Positions 51,406-62,931 of a stretch of DNA of 64,000 nucleotides are shown piece after piece (the stretch's first letter is position 1; the number at the start of each line of letters is the position of its first letter). The stretch lies in NCBI GenBank assembly GCA_030867875.1, contig JAOWCC010001634.1:33561867-33625866 (forward strand), read 5' to 3'. A program made the position numbers and the translations under genes. The notes under the pieces are model-generated. The model saw only the letters and a list, made by a program, of their open reading frames with translations, was not told where the DNA came from and did not search any database. This DNA comes from Actinernus sp. WN-2022. Its lineage: Eukaryota > Cnidaria > Anthozoa > Actiniaria > Actinernidae.

Positions 51406-53102
51406 ATTTTGAACAGAAAATAGCCATCATCAGGAGTGATCTGGTCTCAAGGAGTTCAGACATGCGCAACCCGTTCCCAGACTCTGACCTGCAGCAATGT
51501 GAGGTGCAACTTCGAGAGTTTACTCCTGTAACTGATGTTGAGTTAGCGGGACTAATTGGTAAGATTTCCAAGAAGTCTTGCGTCCTCGACCCCATCCCTG
51601 CATCGGTGCTAAAATGGTGTCTGAGTGACCTACTTCCAGTGCTTACGAAGATGGTAAATTTGTCATTGGCCAATTCTGTTCTTCCACCGAGTCTAAAAGC
51701 TGCCTCATTGAATCCTCGCCTCAAGAAAGCCCAGTTGTGCTGCAAAGAGTTCAGTAGTTTTCGACCAGTTTCCAACTTAACATTTGTGTCCAAGTGCACT
51801 GAAAAAGTCGTTGCTTCCCAAACATGCTGCTATGTCGATAATAATAACATGGGTGAAATACTCCAATCAGCGTACAAACAATATCATAGCACAGAGACGG
51901 CTTTAGTTAAAGTGCATGATGATATCTTACGAGCTATGGATAACAACTGTTCAGTCATTCTGTTGCTATTAGACATGTCAGCGGCGTTTGATACCGTGGA
52001 CCATGATGTTCTCCTTACCCGTCTTTCGCAGAGATTTGGAATTGTTGACAAGGCGTTAGAGTGGTTTCGATCTTACCTCACCGATCGTAAACAAGTTGTC
52101 AATGTTTCTGGTGGTTGTTCATCTGAGCGCATGCTTCGCTGTGGAGTTCCACAGGGAAGTGTTCTTGGGCCAGTACTATTCCTGTTATACATATCACCCC
52201 TTGGAGATATCATGAGGAAGCATAATATTAATTTTCACCTGTATGCGGACGATGTCCAACTATATGTGACTTTTAAATCGTCAATTGCAGGGCAAGTGGA
52301 CCAAGAACGATCGAGGTTGGAGAAATGTGTTCAAGATATTGATGCCTGGATGACGGTCAACAAATTCAAATTGAGCAGAGACAAGACAGAACTGATTGTT
52401 CTAAATGCAAGCCATCGACCACAACCTACACTGGACTCAATACTAGTTTGTGACGAGACAATTAATCCTTCATCCAAGGCCAGAAATATCGGTGTCATTC
52501 ATGACATGACTATGTCGATGGAGCAGAATGTAATCAGTATGTGTAAATCGGCGTTCTACTATCTTAGAAATATCGGGCGAATAAGGAAGTACATAAGCTT
52601 ACAAACAGCGGAAATTCTAATGCATGCGTTCGTCACATCAAGACTTGATTTCTGCAACTCTCTTCTCTACGGACTACCTAAACACGTTACCAAGCGGCTA
52701 CAGAGCGTACAGAATGCAGCAGCAAGAATTGTTACTTTAAGTAGAAAATCTGAACATATTACCCCTGTTTTATATAACTTACATTGGCTTCCTATCGAAG
52801 AACGGATTGTTTTTAAGATTCTTTTGCTGACATTCAAGTCCCTTCATGGTTTGGCACCTCCGTATATTGCTGATTTGGTCACTCGATATGTACCTACGCG
52901 TTCTTTGAGATCTGCCACCAGCGATAGGCTGGTTCAGGTGCCATATAAATTAAGTTCATATGGTTGTAGGGCATTTTCAACTGCTGCACCTGCCCTATGG
53001 AACGGCCTTCCACAAGACATTAGAAATTGTTTAACAATAAATGAATTTAAGAGTAAAGTAAAAACTTACCTTTTCAGGAAGGCTTATTCAGGACATTTTT
53101 AA
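51406..53102 (+). CDS. L2/CR1 reverse transcriptase, uninterrupted
   Basis: A stop-free frame of about 565 codons. It begins with a linker (IAIIRSDLVSRSSDMRNPFP) and covers RT motifs: SFRPVSNLTFVSKCTEKVV, LLLDMSAAFDTVDHDVLL (first Asp), CGVPQGSVLGPVLFLLYISP and the catalytic FHLYADDVQLYV. The thumb and C-terminal region then follow (QNAAARIVTLSRKSEHITPV, RAFSTAAPALWNGLP). The only ATG upstream (51396) lies in host DNA, so a native start is missing. Intactness marks the youngest LINE in this window. Without endonuclease it is not autonomous. Confidence 0.88.
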
Positions 53103-53310
53103 TTTTTCGTAGTACTTTTTATCACATATTTTTAGATCAGATTTAAGGATAGTTTTAATTTCTCTTAATGCTTTTTATCATATACATATTTATTCGCTAT
53201 GATATTTTCGTTCTTTTAATATTAGATATGTGTATTTAAACCTATTGTAAAGCGCCATTGGACAGAGATGGAAATGGCGCTATATAAGAACTGTATATTA
53301 TTATTATTAT
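51406..53310 (+). mobile_element. L2/CR1-type LINE inserted in a host exon
   Basis: It is bounded by a TAAAAG duplication (51400-51405, 53310-53315). The element is 5'-truncated, lacks the endonuclease, and ends with a GC hairpin (AAAGCGCCATT ... AATGGCGCTATA, about 53250-53285) and a TTA microsatellite. Hairpin plus TTA tail is the 3' end used by this LINE group for target-primed copying. Confidence 0.88.
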
Positions 53311-53817
53311 AAAAGTAAGAGAATTCAAATCGAAAATAAAACATCTGAGTTGAAGAAGTTGAGTAGTGACTATGAAGATGTAAAGCGAAGAAGTGAAATA
53401 AAAACTAGCAACTCGACAGAATCCCAAGAAGTTACAAAATATAACTTACCCAGCAGTCGCTTTAGGAGCAATATCGTCACACCAGGAGGAACGAAACGGA
53501 AAGGTTAGCCTTGTATATATTTCATGCTCGGATCTCTTAATTTGCCATCCACTGCTTGGAGAAATTAGCCTTACTTTTTACTTTTTATTTGCTTTTTAAT
53601 AGTCAATCAGTCGCGTTACCATTTTAAGACGAAGCTGAAAGAAGTGCTTTCGGGCCTTGTTGTGAGAAATCCAACCACTGAGGTGCAAGTTGACGAGTTA
53701 CTGCAGAGACTAGAGATTGAACTACCAGGAGCAAAGAGCGAGCGCTTTGCCGTGTTGACTATGATATCCGAGCTATACGGAATAAAGCAAAAGCACAAAG
53801 GAAAACGAAAAGAGTAA

Positions 53818-54099
53818 GTAGTTCAACATTTCAATGACTCTGATTGTCCGCCGGTTAATCACAACCATCATTTCCTTCAAAGAAGAAGCCACTGAAGAAT
53901 ATCAGTCCATGGTGTGAAGTAATAAAGTAATCGTGGTATTTATTGAGCTGTGAGAGGTCCCTGGAAAAGAGCTACAATTCACTCCCGCTCCCCGGCCATC
54001 TTGATTCACTTCAGGATTCACTTTTAATAAAGTGGCTAGTGCGCATGCGCTCCGTTTTTCCGCTCTGTCGGTTTGGAGTCAAGTGACCTGCTGTAACAA
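53818..54099. other. 3' flank of the host gene; nothing else recognised
   Basis: AATAAAGT occurs at about 53922, a possible polyadenylation signal (AATAAA) for the host gene. Confidence 0.4.
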
Positions 54100-54190
54100 C
54101 GCCCAATCTGATCCAGCTTCCATCTCTATCGGAGTTGCTCAAAGTTCCATATCAGTAGGACCGCTGTTGTTTGTAATCTATATGAATGAC

Positions 54191-54597
54191 TAGACTTTCT
54201 CAAAGTCCCTTAAAACGAGATTTTCATTTCCCGCCTTCGCTTATCTTAAAACAAGATTTTAATTTCCCGCCTTCGCTTCTCTGGTTTAAGGGACTTTTGC
54301 TACCTGTTTCGCGCCCAATTCACCGGTGGAAAAATCCACCGGAGACGTAAAGAAAACTGTCCAATATAATCTTTCGAAGCGAGAGATGACTGTTTGTAAA
54401 TAAAGCTTTACGGGCCGGACGCGCACGTGCATATCACATATGTCAATCAACTTTCGCGCCAGAATATTTAATTAGATTTGAATCCTCACAAGTGAAACCT
54501 GAGTTGACCTCTCGCGACTTCGTCGCTCGCTTCAACTCGCGCATCGCGCTCGTTCTAAGAGGCTCAGAGGAAAAGAGGTCAACTTGTAGCAAGTCTA
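54191..54597 (+). mobile_element. MULE-like non-autonomous element with 9-bp target duplication
   Basis: It begins TAGACTTTCTCAAAGTCCC and ends with the inverse of TAGACTTGCTACAAGTTG. It is flanked by a perfect 9-bp ATGAATGAC (54182-54190, 54598-54606), which rejoins the LINE frame YMND-LP. It also contains tandem copies of a block with TTTCCCGCCTTCGCTT and an inner inverted pair AAAGTCCCTTAAA/TTTAAGGGACTTT. No transposase. Confidence 0.8.
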
Positions 54598-55020
54598 ATG
54601 AATGACTTACCTTATATACTCGAATTTTGTTATGTAACTCTATATACTGATGCCACGGTTTTATATTTTGCATTTAAATCTATATCTGAAGTTGAATCTA
54701 AGTTAAATTCCGATCTTACCCGTGTCTGTAGTTGGATGCGGATCAACCAACTCACACTAAATGTAAAAAAAAATCCAAATTCATGTTAATTGGTATATGG
54801 CGCAGCAATGCGCGCCTTAGTAAGATAGACTCGTTTGTTATTTCCTCTGATGACAACGCCTTGGAGTAGGTATAATCGTTCTTGTACCTGGGAATAGTTA
54901 TCAACAAGAACCTCACATTGGGTGATCAGTTAGAAAATACCGGCCGTAAGATAAATAAGAAACTGGGTCTATTAAAGCGCATCAAACCATGCTTACCTCT
55001 TAGCGCTAGAGTCACTTTTT

Positions 55021-56345
55021 TTAATAGCTATGTCCTGTCTTCCAAGTGGCTTTAGGGTCGCTTTTGTTTTTTTCAATCTCATTGTTATAATATTCTTGCT
55101 TCGCTTGCTTCAGTGTTGCATTAACCTTGTTCCTTAGGCGAGTGTATTCAAACCAGAAGTCTCTGTTTTTTGTTATTGCATGCTTTCGTTTCATTTTATC
55201 GCGTTCATACATCAATTCCTTTATGTCTTTAGTGACCCAAGGCGAATTGCGAGAACGCACTCTTTTTGTTCTAATAGGAGCGTGCTTTTCAACGACCTGC
55301 ATTAACATTAATTTCCAAGCCGACCAAATCTGATTGGAATTTTCCAGTAAAAACAAGTCATCCCATTGTTGGCACCGAAGGTCGTTTAAAAAAATTAGCG
55401 TATTAAACAATTTAAAACTTCTTGATTTTATCACTTTGATATACTTTTTACCCAAAGAGTTTAGTTTTCTCACACCAAAGATTAAGCTGTGATCGCTGAT
55501 TCCAAGATGAACAACTCCGGAAGCAACAATTCTCTCCGGATCACTGGTTATTAGAACATCTAGTAGCGATGAACAAGATTCCGTGATTCGAGTAGGCTGA
55601 TCTATGAGTTGACTTAATTGAAGCAGATCGCAGAGAGACTTCAGCCGTTTACTATTCGGGTCGCTAAAATTAAGCCAATTGGAATTCAGGTCGCCTAATA
55701 TATACATCTCTTTGTTCTCGTTATCGATGTTAGTAATAAGTAGTTCCATCTTCGAGAAATATTCTATAGATGAGTTAGGTGGTCTATAAATAGATGTTAT
55801 TATAAATGGTTTGGAATTTGGCTTTTGAATTTCCACGCAAACAGCCTCCAAATCCGGTGGTACAAGGTCGGCTCTATTTATATAATTAATTGATGTTCTT
55901 AAATATATACCGACACCACCGCCAGATCTGGAGCGATCACAACGAACCAACTCATATCCATTTATGTTCATTTCTTGACTGGACACAGATGAATCGAGTC
56001 TAGTTTCGTTTAGTGCTAGTAGGTCTAAGGGCTGATCTAATAGTAACATTTTGAGCTCATCAATATGTTTGGGAACGCTAACTATATTTAGTAAGGCCAT
56101 CTTGAAACCCTTAGTTTTAGAAATAAGCCCCAAATTCGAATCTATATTATCGTTCGTACGATTGAGATTACCTCTCCCCTCAATGGCTTCAGATCAAATG
56201 GACCTAATATACGTATTCATATTTACAGCCAACTGAGATAGCCCTTTGCCATTGAGATGTAGGCCTCTGGAATTTAAGCAACTCTCATCTATATTACTAG
56301 CGTGAGAAATAACTGTCCAGTCACGAGATTTACAGAATGATCGTA
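55021..56345 (-). pseudogene. LINE APE endonuclease fragment, inverted inside another LINE
   Basis: A 370-codon open frame (56133 to 55021) with APE-type endonuclease motifs: LLALNETRLDSSV, GGGVGIYLR, SIYRPPNSS, YILGDLNSNWL, and the catalytic SDHSLIFG, followed by the basic linker SPWVTKDIKELMYERDKMKR. It nicks target DNA in active LINEs. It stops abruptly after PKATWKTG at the junction, so the RT half is missing. Losing the 3' half is unusual, since LINE copies normally lose 5' sequence; inversion by twin priming or recombination may explain it. The flanks share a TATG(G)TCCTG block. Confidence 0.75.
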
Positions 56346-57559
56346 GTGTATGGTCCTGCCTCTCTTTGACTATTGCGATATCATATCGGGCGACCGAGGT
56401 AACGCAACTCTAATGACTGAGCTTCAAGTTCTGCATAATAAAGCTGCGCGACTTATCTTAGATCGTCCCCCTCGCGCATCTGCCAGCGAGGCTCTTGTGA
56501 AGCTTCATTGGAAGCCATTACAACGGCGTATAGGGCTGAACACCGTACAATGTTTACTTACAGATCAGTTAACAATCATTTCTTACACTCGTTTCAATGT
56601 TCATTTAATAAGGACTTTCATTAATATAGTACTAGGTCTAGGAATAATATCCGTAAAACTACTGCTAATAGGAGATGGGGACATTGGTCCACCATTAATT
56701 TCTCTGCCGACGTTTGGAACTCTTTGGACATTACTCTCAGGGAAGGACCCACATTATTAGCTTTTAAGCGTGGCCTAACTAGAGCAATTTTTTAATCCTT
56801 TATCCCATATATTTATTGATCTTATAATTAAGACCCACTTTACACTTAGTATCAAATACCTTACTTTAGGATTATTACTTATACATATATTGTTTTACAT
56901 TTAACTATTATTAATTGACATTTATTTCTAGACTAGAAATGCTGATTCAACGGTAGAGAGTTTTTCTTCCAATATTTCGATCAGCACGGCCGATCTTCTT
57001 CGGGGAAAGAGGCTAACATTTATTTAGTATTATTATTATTATTATTATTAATTTATTCTAGACGACCCCTCTGTAAATCACTCTGTCGGTGAAGTTGGCT
57101 TCTTCATTAAAGATTATTATTATTAAATAGCCGCTCATAGAGTTTGTTGGTTTAAACTAGTTACCACGACCCCTCGGCCATCTTCATACATCAGTTCAAA
57201 TTGCTTCGCAAAACTTAATGCATAAGATGTTCATGTCTTGAATGATCAAATGAATGATATACATAGCAGAATCACCCGGTACTCTAATTTGAATTTAATA
57301 TGTCCTAATTTTAAGGACTGAAGGACAGTTTAAATATGAACATACGTAAATTACCAACTGTTATGTCATTTAGAAATACACTCAGGAAACAGCAACTCGA
57401 AAACCAGAGACATTTAAACCATTTCAATCCGTAGCCTTGCAATTTTCTTCCGGCATTTTTAAATACTTTTTTTAAATATTAGATTCTAGCTCGGTTTCCC
57501 GATTTCTCTACCATTCACACTAATATGTGTAGATTGTTGTAAGTTCTTAATAGTTATTA

Positions 57560-58030
57560 TCAATTACTGAATGATCTTGTTAAAAATATGAAACACAGAA
57601 GAATTTTAGCTAAATTCCGAATAGGAAACCATAATTTACGTGTAGAAGTTGGTAGACACGCACAGCCTAAAATTCCAAGAGAACTAAGAAGCTGCGAGTG
57701 CTGTTTATCAACAGATGTGGAAGATGAAAATCATTTCTTTTTCATCTGTGTCTCATATGCTGACTTGAGAAAAACATTATTTAATGATATTAGTAAATAT
57801 TGTAACAACTTCTCTAAACTGCAAGATATTGCCAAGATCCTCTTTTTCTTCAACAATGTTGACCCATTTATATGTAAAAGGTTAAGTCATTTCATATACG
57901 AAGCTTCTGAATGGCGAGATACATTACTATCACGAGTTATAAAATAAATTGTTATAACAATAATTGTAATTATTGTAGGCAATACCATTTATGTATATGG
58001 GACTGCTAATAAAATGTATTGTATTGTATT
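57560..58030 (+). mobile_element. 3' end of a LINE with C-terminal zinc domain
   Basis: KHRRILAKFRIGNHNLRVEV is followed by a C-x2-C ... H-x4-C group (CECCLSTDVEDENHFFFIC). This is the zinc-binding end of LINE ORF2 proteins of the zf-RVT style. The stop at 57947 is followed by AATAAAATG and a TGTAT repeat tail. Confidence 0.65.
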
Positions 58031-58083
58031 GAATGATGATAGTGTTGAGCTTTAGTTTTAACTTAATTATATGTTATTCTTAA

Positions 58084-58314
58084 AACAGTATCTTAACTTA
58101 GGTAGCTTATCTATTAAGTATATTATCCATCGGTAGACCATATTTATCATATTGTATTTTTATCTTACGTTAACTTTATAGATTATATTAATTGTATTTT
58201 AACACTTAATTAGTTTATTCTTACAACCGTACCTTAACTTAGGTAGCTTATCTATTCAGTATATTATCCATCGGTAGACCATATTCATTATATCGTATTT
58301 TTATCTTAGGTTAG
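58084..58314 (+). repeat. Tandem duplication, period about 140 bp
   Basis: Two copies of a unit with CTTAACTTAGGTAGCTTATC and TATATTATCCATCGGTAGAC (about 58090-58160 and 58231-58300), directly left of the BEL LTR. Confidence 0.75.
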
Positions 58315-58874
58315 TGTCGCGTTCCCAGCTCATCGAACACGGGGTGTTGTGGGCTGGAGCTCGCTCCAGGTTCAACCAGGCACGAGGGACAGCGGAATGA
58401 TTCAAGGCGATTCTTTAATCAAGTCGTCTAACGTACACACGGTAAAAACTAAATGAATTTACAGGATTACCGATTAATATAAGAGCAAAATTTACAAGGT
58501 CATGTAAAGGAATACAAAAGAGATAACAAGGCTGAAACTATTTAAATGACTTACGTCTGATCTTCTTCCGCGAGCTGAACAAGCTCCAAAGGATAACTCC
58601 AGATTGGTAAGAACTCCTACTCCAAGTAAACTTTGAAAATCGCTCCTAACTCCAGGGTAATACGATGAACAACTAATATGGGCTATGGTTACATTCTAGC
58701 TTAGAGGAAAATGTGAAACTAAATACGCTGGCTCTTTAAACTAAAAATAACATCACGCAACGTCAATTACACTAAATAAACGAATTAGTTGATCACCCAA
58801 TCAGTTAGTCTTTAGATTGCTGATCACTAGTCTAGTTCCTAATATGATAATAATTATAGTCCGTAATCTTGACA
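58315..58874 (-). repeat. 3' LTR of the BEL/Pao retrotransposon
   Basis: It begins TGTCGCG and ends TTGACA, so TGTC/GACA bound the 560-bp unit as expected for an LTR. On the minus strand it is preceded by a purine tract GGGCGAGGAG (58875-58884), the primer for plus-strand synthesis. The other LTR is outside the window, so the ends are inferred. Confidence 0.7.
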
Positions 58875-58944
58875 CTCCTCGCCCAAGGATGTACTCAACA
58901 TCCTTGCTTCTTTACTTTTCACTCCCGTACGTCTATGGGCCGTG

Positions 58945-60414
58945 TTAGCGTACCGCACTTATGGGGACCAAGAGGACGAGCTCCTTAATCGGACGGAGAA
59001 GTGTCTTCTTCTTCCCATCTCTTAGGATAGCAATAGAGGCCTTCCTCACCTTCATGTCTTCGCTTGTAATGGCCTCTATGATTCGCCCTAGAGGCCAGTT
59101 ATTACGGTGCGCGCCTTCTTCTCTTACGAGCACAATGTCTCCCGTAGCCAGATTTCTCTGTGGACCTAACCATTTCTGCCTGGGTTGGAGGGATTGAAGA
59201 TACTCCCGTCTCCATCTCAGCCAGAACTGGTTGGCGAGGTATTGAACACGTCTCCAGTGGCGGCGCGCGTAAAGATCTACAGGAAGAAAGTTGCCAGGTG
59301 GAGGACCTAAAGGTCGAGTCTTCATAGTGAGGAGCATGGCGGGCGTTAGGGGTTGAGGCTCGTCCACGTCCGAGGGCAGGGTTGTTATGGGTCGACCGTT
59401 AACGATGGCGGTCAATTCCGCCATCAGTGTGACTAAGAGCTCATGCGTTAGTTGAGTACTCCCGATCTCCGCAAACATTGCGTCAAGTACCCGGCGGATT
59501 GTATCTATTTGCCGCTCCCATACTCCACCGAAATGTGATGCGTGTGGCGGGTTAAACACCCACTCACACCCTTGCTCTGTTACGTATCGTGCTACTGCTT
59601 GCTCACCCATTTCTTCGAGTGCTTCGTCAAGCTCTGATTTGGCTCCAACAAAATTAGTCCCACGGTCACATCTCAGTCTGGCTGCTGGGCCACGGAGCGC
59701 GAAGAAGCGTCTTAATGCGTTGATGAAGGCGCTCGCGTCTATGGCTTCGAGGACTTCTATATGAATCGCTCTACTGCAGAGGCAAGTAAATACAAGGCCC
59801 CAACGTTTCGAGTTGGCGGCACCGCCTCTCATCCTCCGTGTCTGGACGATCCACGGTCCAAAGACATCGAATCCGACGTTGGTGAACGGTGGTTTGACTT
59901 CAGTTCTGCCAACGGGGAGATCGGCCATCTGTTGTTCGAGTGGTAATCCACGCAACTTCTTGCATACTACGCAGGAGTGAAGCTCCTTAGCCACCATCCT
60001 ATGGCCGCCAACGATCCAGTAACCAGCCTGTCGAACTGCACCATGCATGATCTGTCGTCCCTGGTGGTGGACTTGCTTGTGGTGATGGCGGACTGTCAGC
60101 TGCGACACGTGATGTCCTCTTGGCAGCACCACGGGATGTTTCTCTGCGTACTCGAGATCCGCGCGTCGCAATCGGCCTCCGACCCGGACGATCCCATTGC
60201 AGTCAGTGAATGGATTGAGGCGATACAAGGCACAATTTTTCATCATCTGCTTCTTCTTGTGGTTGTGTGCGCCTTGGTCCTGCTCCTGTTCAGCATCCGC
60301 TAGATGTGAGAGAATCTTCAGCTCGCCCCCGAACGTATCGCTCTGCTCAAGCATGTTAAGGCATGGTTTTTGAGCAGTTCTGATAAAACATTCAAAATTC
60401 CCTATCTTTGTCAT
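58945..60414 (-). pseudogene. BEL/Pao integrase with C-terminal DUF5641-type domain
   Basis: A single open frame of 489 codons. The zinc region has H-x-n-H in VRHHHKQVHHQGRQI and C-x2-C in HSCVVCKKL. The DDE core has Asp in NVGFDVFGPW, Asp in LRCDRGTNFVGA and Glu in FGGVWERQIDT. The C-terminal domain reads RNLATGDIVLVREEG. It integrates element cDNA. The frame begins right at the inserted segment (ATG in foreign DNA at 60414), so the link to RNase H is cut, although the integrase itself is whole. Confidence 0.85.
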
Positions 60415-61027
60415 TTATGTATGAAATACCCTATAACTTTGGAATAAGACGGTAATCGTGTGTCTTAACATTTAAAGATCGGTATTTTGGTGTTTTGAAG
60501 GTCACGTCACCTTAAGGCTGATCAAACAAAGAAATAAAAATGGGGTGGCGGAAGTTATTGTTTTGTTTCAGATTTTCGGTTCGAAATGTTAAGCTTGTTA
60601 TCGGAAATGAGACTGTGTCCGGAATGGTTGACTTTTTCTCACTGAAGAGGATATAAATGGCGAAAAATGGTTCCAAGAATAGGTCACGTGACGTGTTTTC
60701 TATATTTTCGCCTTAACAGTCTATCAGGGTCAACCATTCCGAACTGATCTATTAAATTCAACCACAAGTGTAATCAGATAAACACAAAATCGTTACTTAA
60801 AATATACAATGTACCACCCCGTTTTTAGTTTAATTTTAAACTTTTGTGATCACGTGGTTGGTCACGTGATAGACATTTTACCAACATTTTATATTAGGAC
60901 GACTGAAAACGGTGATATTAGTTATAACCACCATTGTTCTAGGATTTGAGCAATTTCAAGTGAGTCTATTCAGCAACATAACTATAGCCTCGTTTTCATG
61001 TTCAAACCATGCCTTAACATGCTTGAG
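60346..61027. mobile_element. Insertion splitting BEL pol, with inverted 20-bp ends
   Basis: AAGCATGTTAAGGCATGGTTT (near 60348) and AAACCATGCCTTAACATGCTT (near 61003) are inverted copies, one in each flank of the break. The roughly 630 bp between have no ORF or known domain. They contain GTCACGTGACG and GATCACGTGG palindromes. It is unclear whether the arms belong to the insert or arose from a duplication of BEL sequence. Confidence 0.6.
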
Positions 61028-61857
61028 TGGACTGTTTGGATGATCACTCTCGTGGCTTGTTCGAGTTCCCCTACTGTGGGAAGTCGTAATCCGTTGGGCG
61101 AGTTGTTTCTTTTCTCTTTCTGCTGTTTGTGACCTTCGCTTCTCTTTCGCTTAAACTCTTTTATCTTAACGATGAGGTTGGCGATGGCGCACTGTAGGGA
61201 TGAAAGGGTCGAGAAGCGCGAGAACCTTTCCGATCCAAGGCCACATGGCTTTCTAACTACTGCCGCGCGGATAAGAAGTTCCCTGCGCACTTCAGGGTCG
61301 TCTTCATCGAGCGGTATGTCTTCTGCTTGCTGTGGCGTATTCACGAGATCTCTTAAGAAGCTGGGTCCGGTGAGCCAGCACGACTCCGCTAGACCGCGTG
61401 CGCTGAGGTTACGGGTCGCCAGATCTGCAGGGTTGTTACTTGTGTCTACGTATTTCCACTGATTGGGGTTTGAAATCCTACGGATTATCTGGACCCGGTT
61501 GGCGACATACACATGGAATCTGCGGCTTTCGTTCTGGATATAACCAAGTACAACCTTGGAATCAGTGTAAAATGTAGTGTCGTCGATCTCCATGTCGATC
61601 TCCTTGAGGATCTTATCGACCGCTTGTACTGCCAGGACGGCACCGCAGAGCTCTAATCTAGGGATACTAGTTGCTTGTGCTGGTGCGACCTTAGCTTGTC
61701 CGTAAATGAGGGCTACGCTCACTTCTTCTCTCTCGTTTGTATACCGCAAATAGACTGCAGCACCGATCGCGTCTTTACTGGCGTCTGAAAAGGCGTGTAT
61801 TTCCGCTCGTACTATTTTCCCGAAACCCTTGGGGTGATAGCACCGGGGAACCGACAA
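60982..61857 (-). pseudogene. BEL/Pao RNase H region
   Basis: AEIHAFSDASKDAIGAAVYL (catalytic Asp), PRLELCGAVLAVQAVDKI (Glu) and TTFYTDSKVVLGYI (Asp), then WKYVDTSNNPADLATR, the standard RNase H series. The frame ends in the inserted DNA (after SMLRHGLN), giving a false stop at 60982. Confidence 0.85.
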
Positions 61858-61871
61858 CTTCTCTAAGTCGA

Positions 61872-62931
61872 CTAGAGAGTTTCGCCATCTCTGCCACTGG
61901 TGCTGGAAGGCTTCCGGTAGGGGTCATCCCATCCTAAAGGGTGGTTATTCTTCGTTTTCTTGCCCATGATGACAAGTAGTTGGAGCATCAGCCTGCCCTC
62001 TAAGATAACGGGAACTGCGAGCCCAAGCGGGTCATAAATCGAGTTTACGGTAGAGAGCACCCCTCTTCTCGTAAATGGCTTGTCCGGGAGGGAGACTCGA
62101 AACGTAAATGCGTCACTCTCCAGGTCCCAGTATACGCCTAGGGAACGTTGCGGTGGCAGGACGTCGTGGCGAAGATCCAGATCGCGTAATTCCTTGCCTC
62201 TGTCTTGGGCGGGAAGTGCCTCCATCACATCTATTGAGTTTGACACGACCTTGTGCAACCTCATGTTTGCTGTGGCTAATACGGCTTGTCCGTCTTTGAT
62301 CAGCTTGACAGCTTCTTCTGCGGTGGGTCTTGATACCAGTCCATCGTCCACGTAGAAGTTCTTGCGAATAAACGCCTTCACTTCAGGGCCATATAGCTCC
62401 TCGCCGTCGTCTGCTGTCCTCCTGAGTCCGTTGGTCGTGTTGGGTCGTTATCTTCGAACCAAAGGAAGCGTAAAAAGTCCCTATGACTCGGATCTACGTG
62501 GAAGGAGTGGAACATTTGCTCTATATCGCACATGACGGCGACGTCGTCACTCGAATTAGAACTCCGACTAGACTGTTCATTAAGTCTGGACCAGCTAGTA
62601 GTTCTCCATTCAGCGACATACCTTGATATTCTGCGGAGGAGTCGAATACCACTCGAATTTGGTCCGGTTTCTTCGGGTGGTAGACACCGAAATGAGGAAG
62701 GTACCAGACTTGGCCGGAATCCGCGCGAGACGAAACTTCGTCGAGAGGGACTGGGGCGGCATGGCCTCTCTCGAGCACCTTGCCCATGAACTCAAAATAG
62801 TCTTTCTCCATCTGGGGTTTCTTTCTGAGCGTGCGCAACAGCCCATTGAGCCTGTGAAGTGATTGACTTCGATTGTTAGGCATTCTAAACAACTGGTTTC
62901 CGGAAGGGGAGGGGCATCTCCCAGTTACCAC
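61872..62931 (-). pseudogene. BEL/Pao reverse transcriptase, frameshifted
   Basis: 62931-62521 carries the fingers (WYLPHFGVYHPKKPDQIRVV, FDSSAEYQGMSLNGELLAGP). A one-base shift near 62540 leads to a frame with VMCDIEQMFHSFHVDP, and another near 62400 leads to 62381-61872 with the catalytic IRKNFYVDDGLVS and thumb (PQRSLGVYWDLESDAF). RT function is lost through the shifts. Confidence 0.82.

Larger units (their letters stand above)
51281..53817 (+). pseudogene. Host gene, two coding exons, first exon split by an L2 LINE
   Basis: Exon 1 starts ATGGCGGACGGTGAAG at 51281 and reads to 51405. The L2 element (51406-53310) follows, and the same exon resumes at 53316 in the same frame to 53503. A GT donor (AAAG/GTTAGC) follows, and the AG acceptor at 53601-53602 opens exon 2 (53603-53817, stop TAA). 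The three pieces total 528 nt, an exact multiple of three, and the codon split at the intron is respected. The product would be 175 aa, basic, with a probable coiled coil (KKLSSDYEDVKRRSE) and a helical C-terminal domain (EVQVDELLQRLEIELPG). Function not recognised. The insertion should abolish the normal protein on this haplotype. Confidence 0.7.
54100..57126 (+). mobile_element. CR1/Jockey-type LINE broken by two later insertions
   Basis: Pieces in order: 54100-54190 (degenerate GVPQGS-type block ending PLLFVIYMND), 54607-55025 (LPYILEFCYV, catalytic box degraded to YTDA, then RINQLTLNVKKN and KINKKLGLLKRIKPCLP) and 56346-57126 (LPLFDYCDIISGDRGNATLM, LHNKAARLILDRPP, 3' UTR, TTA tail at about 57112-57126). 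The 54191-54597 and 55026-56345 segments are insertions. Many stops; dead. Confidence 0.7.
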
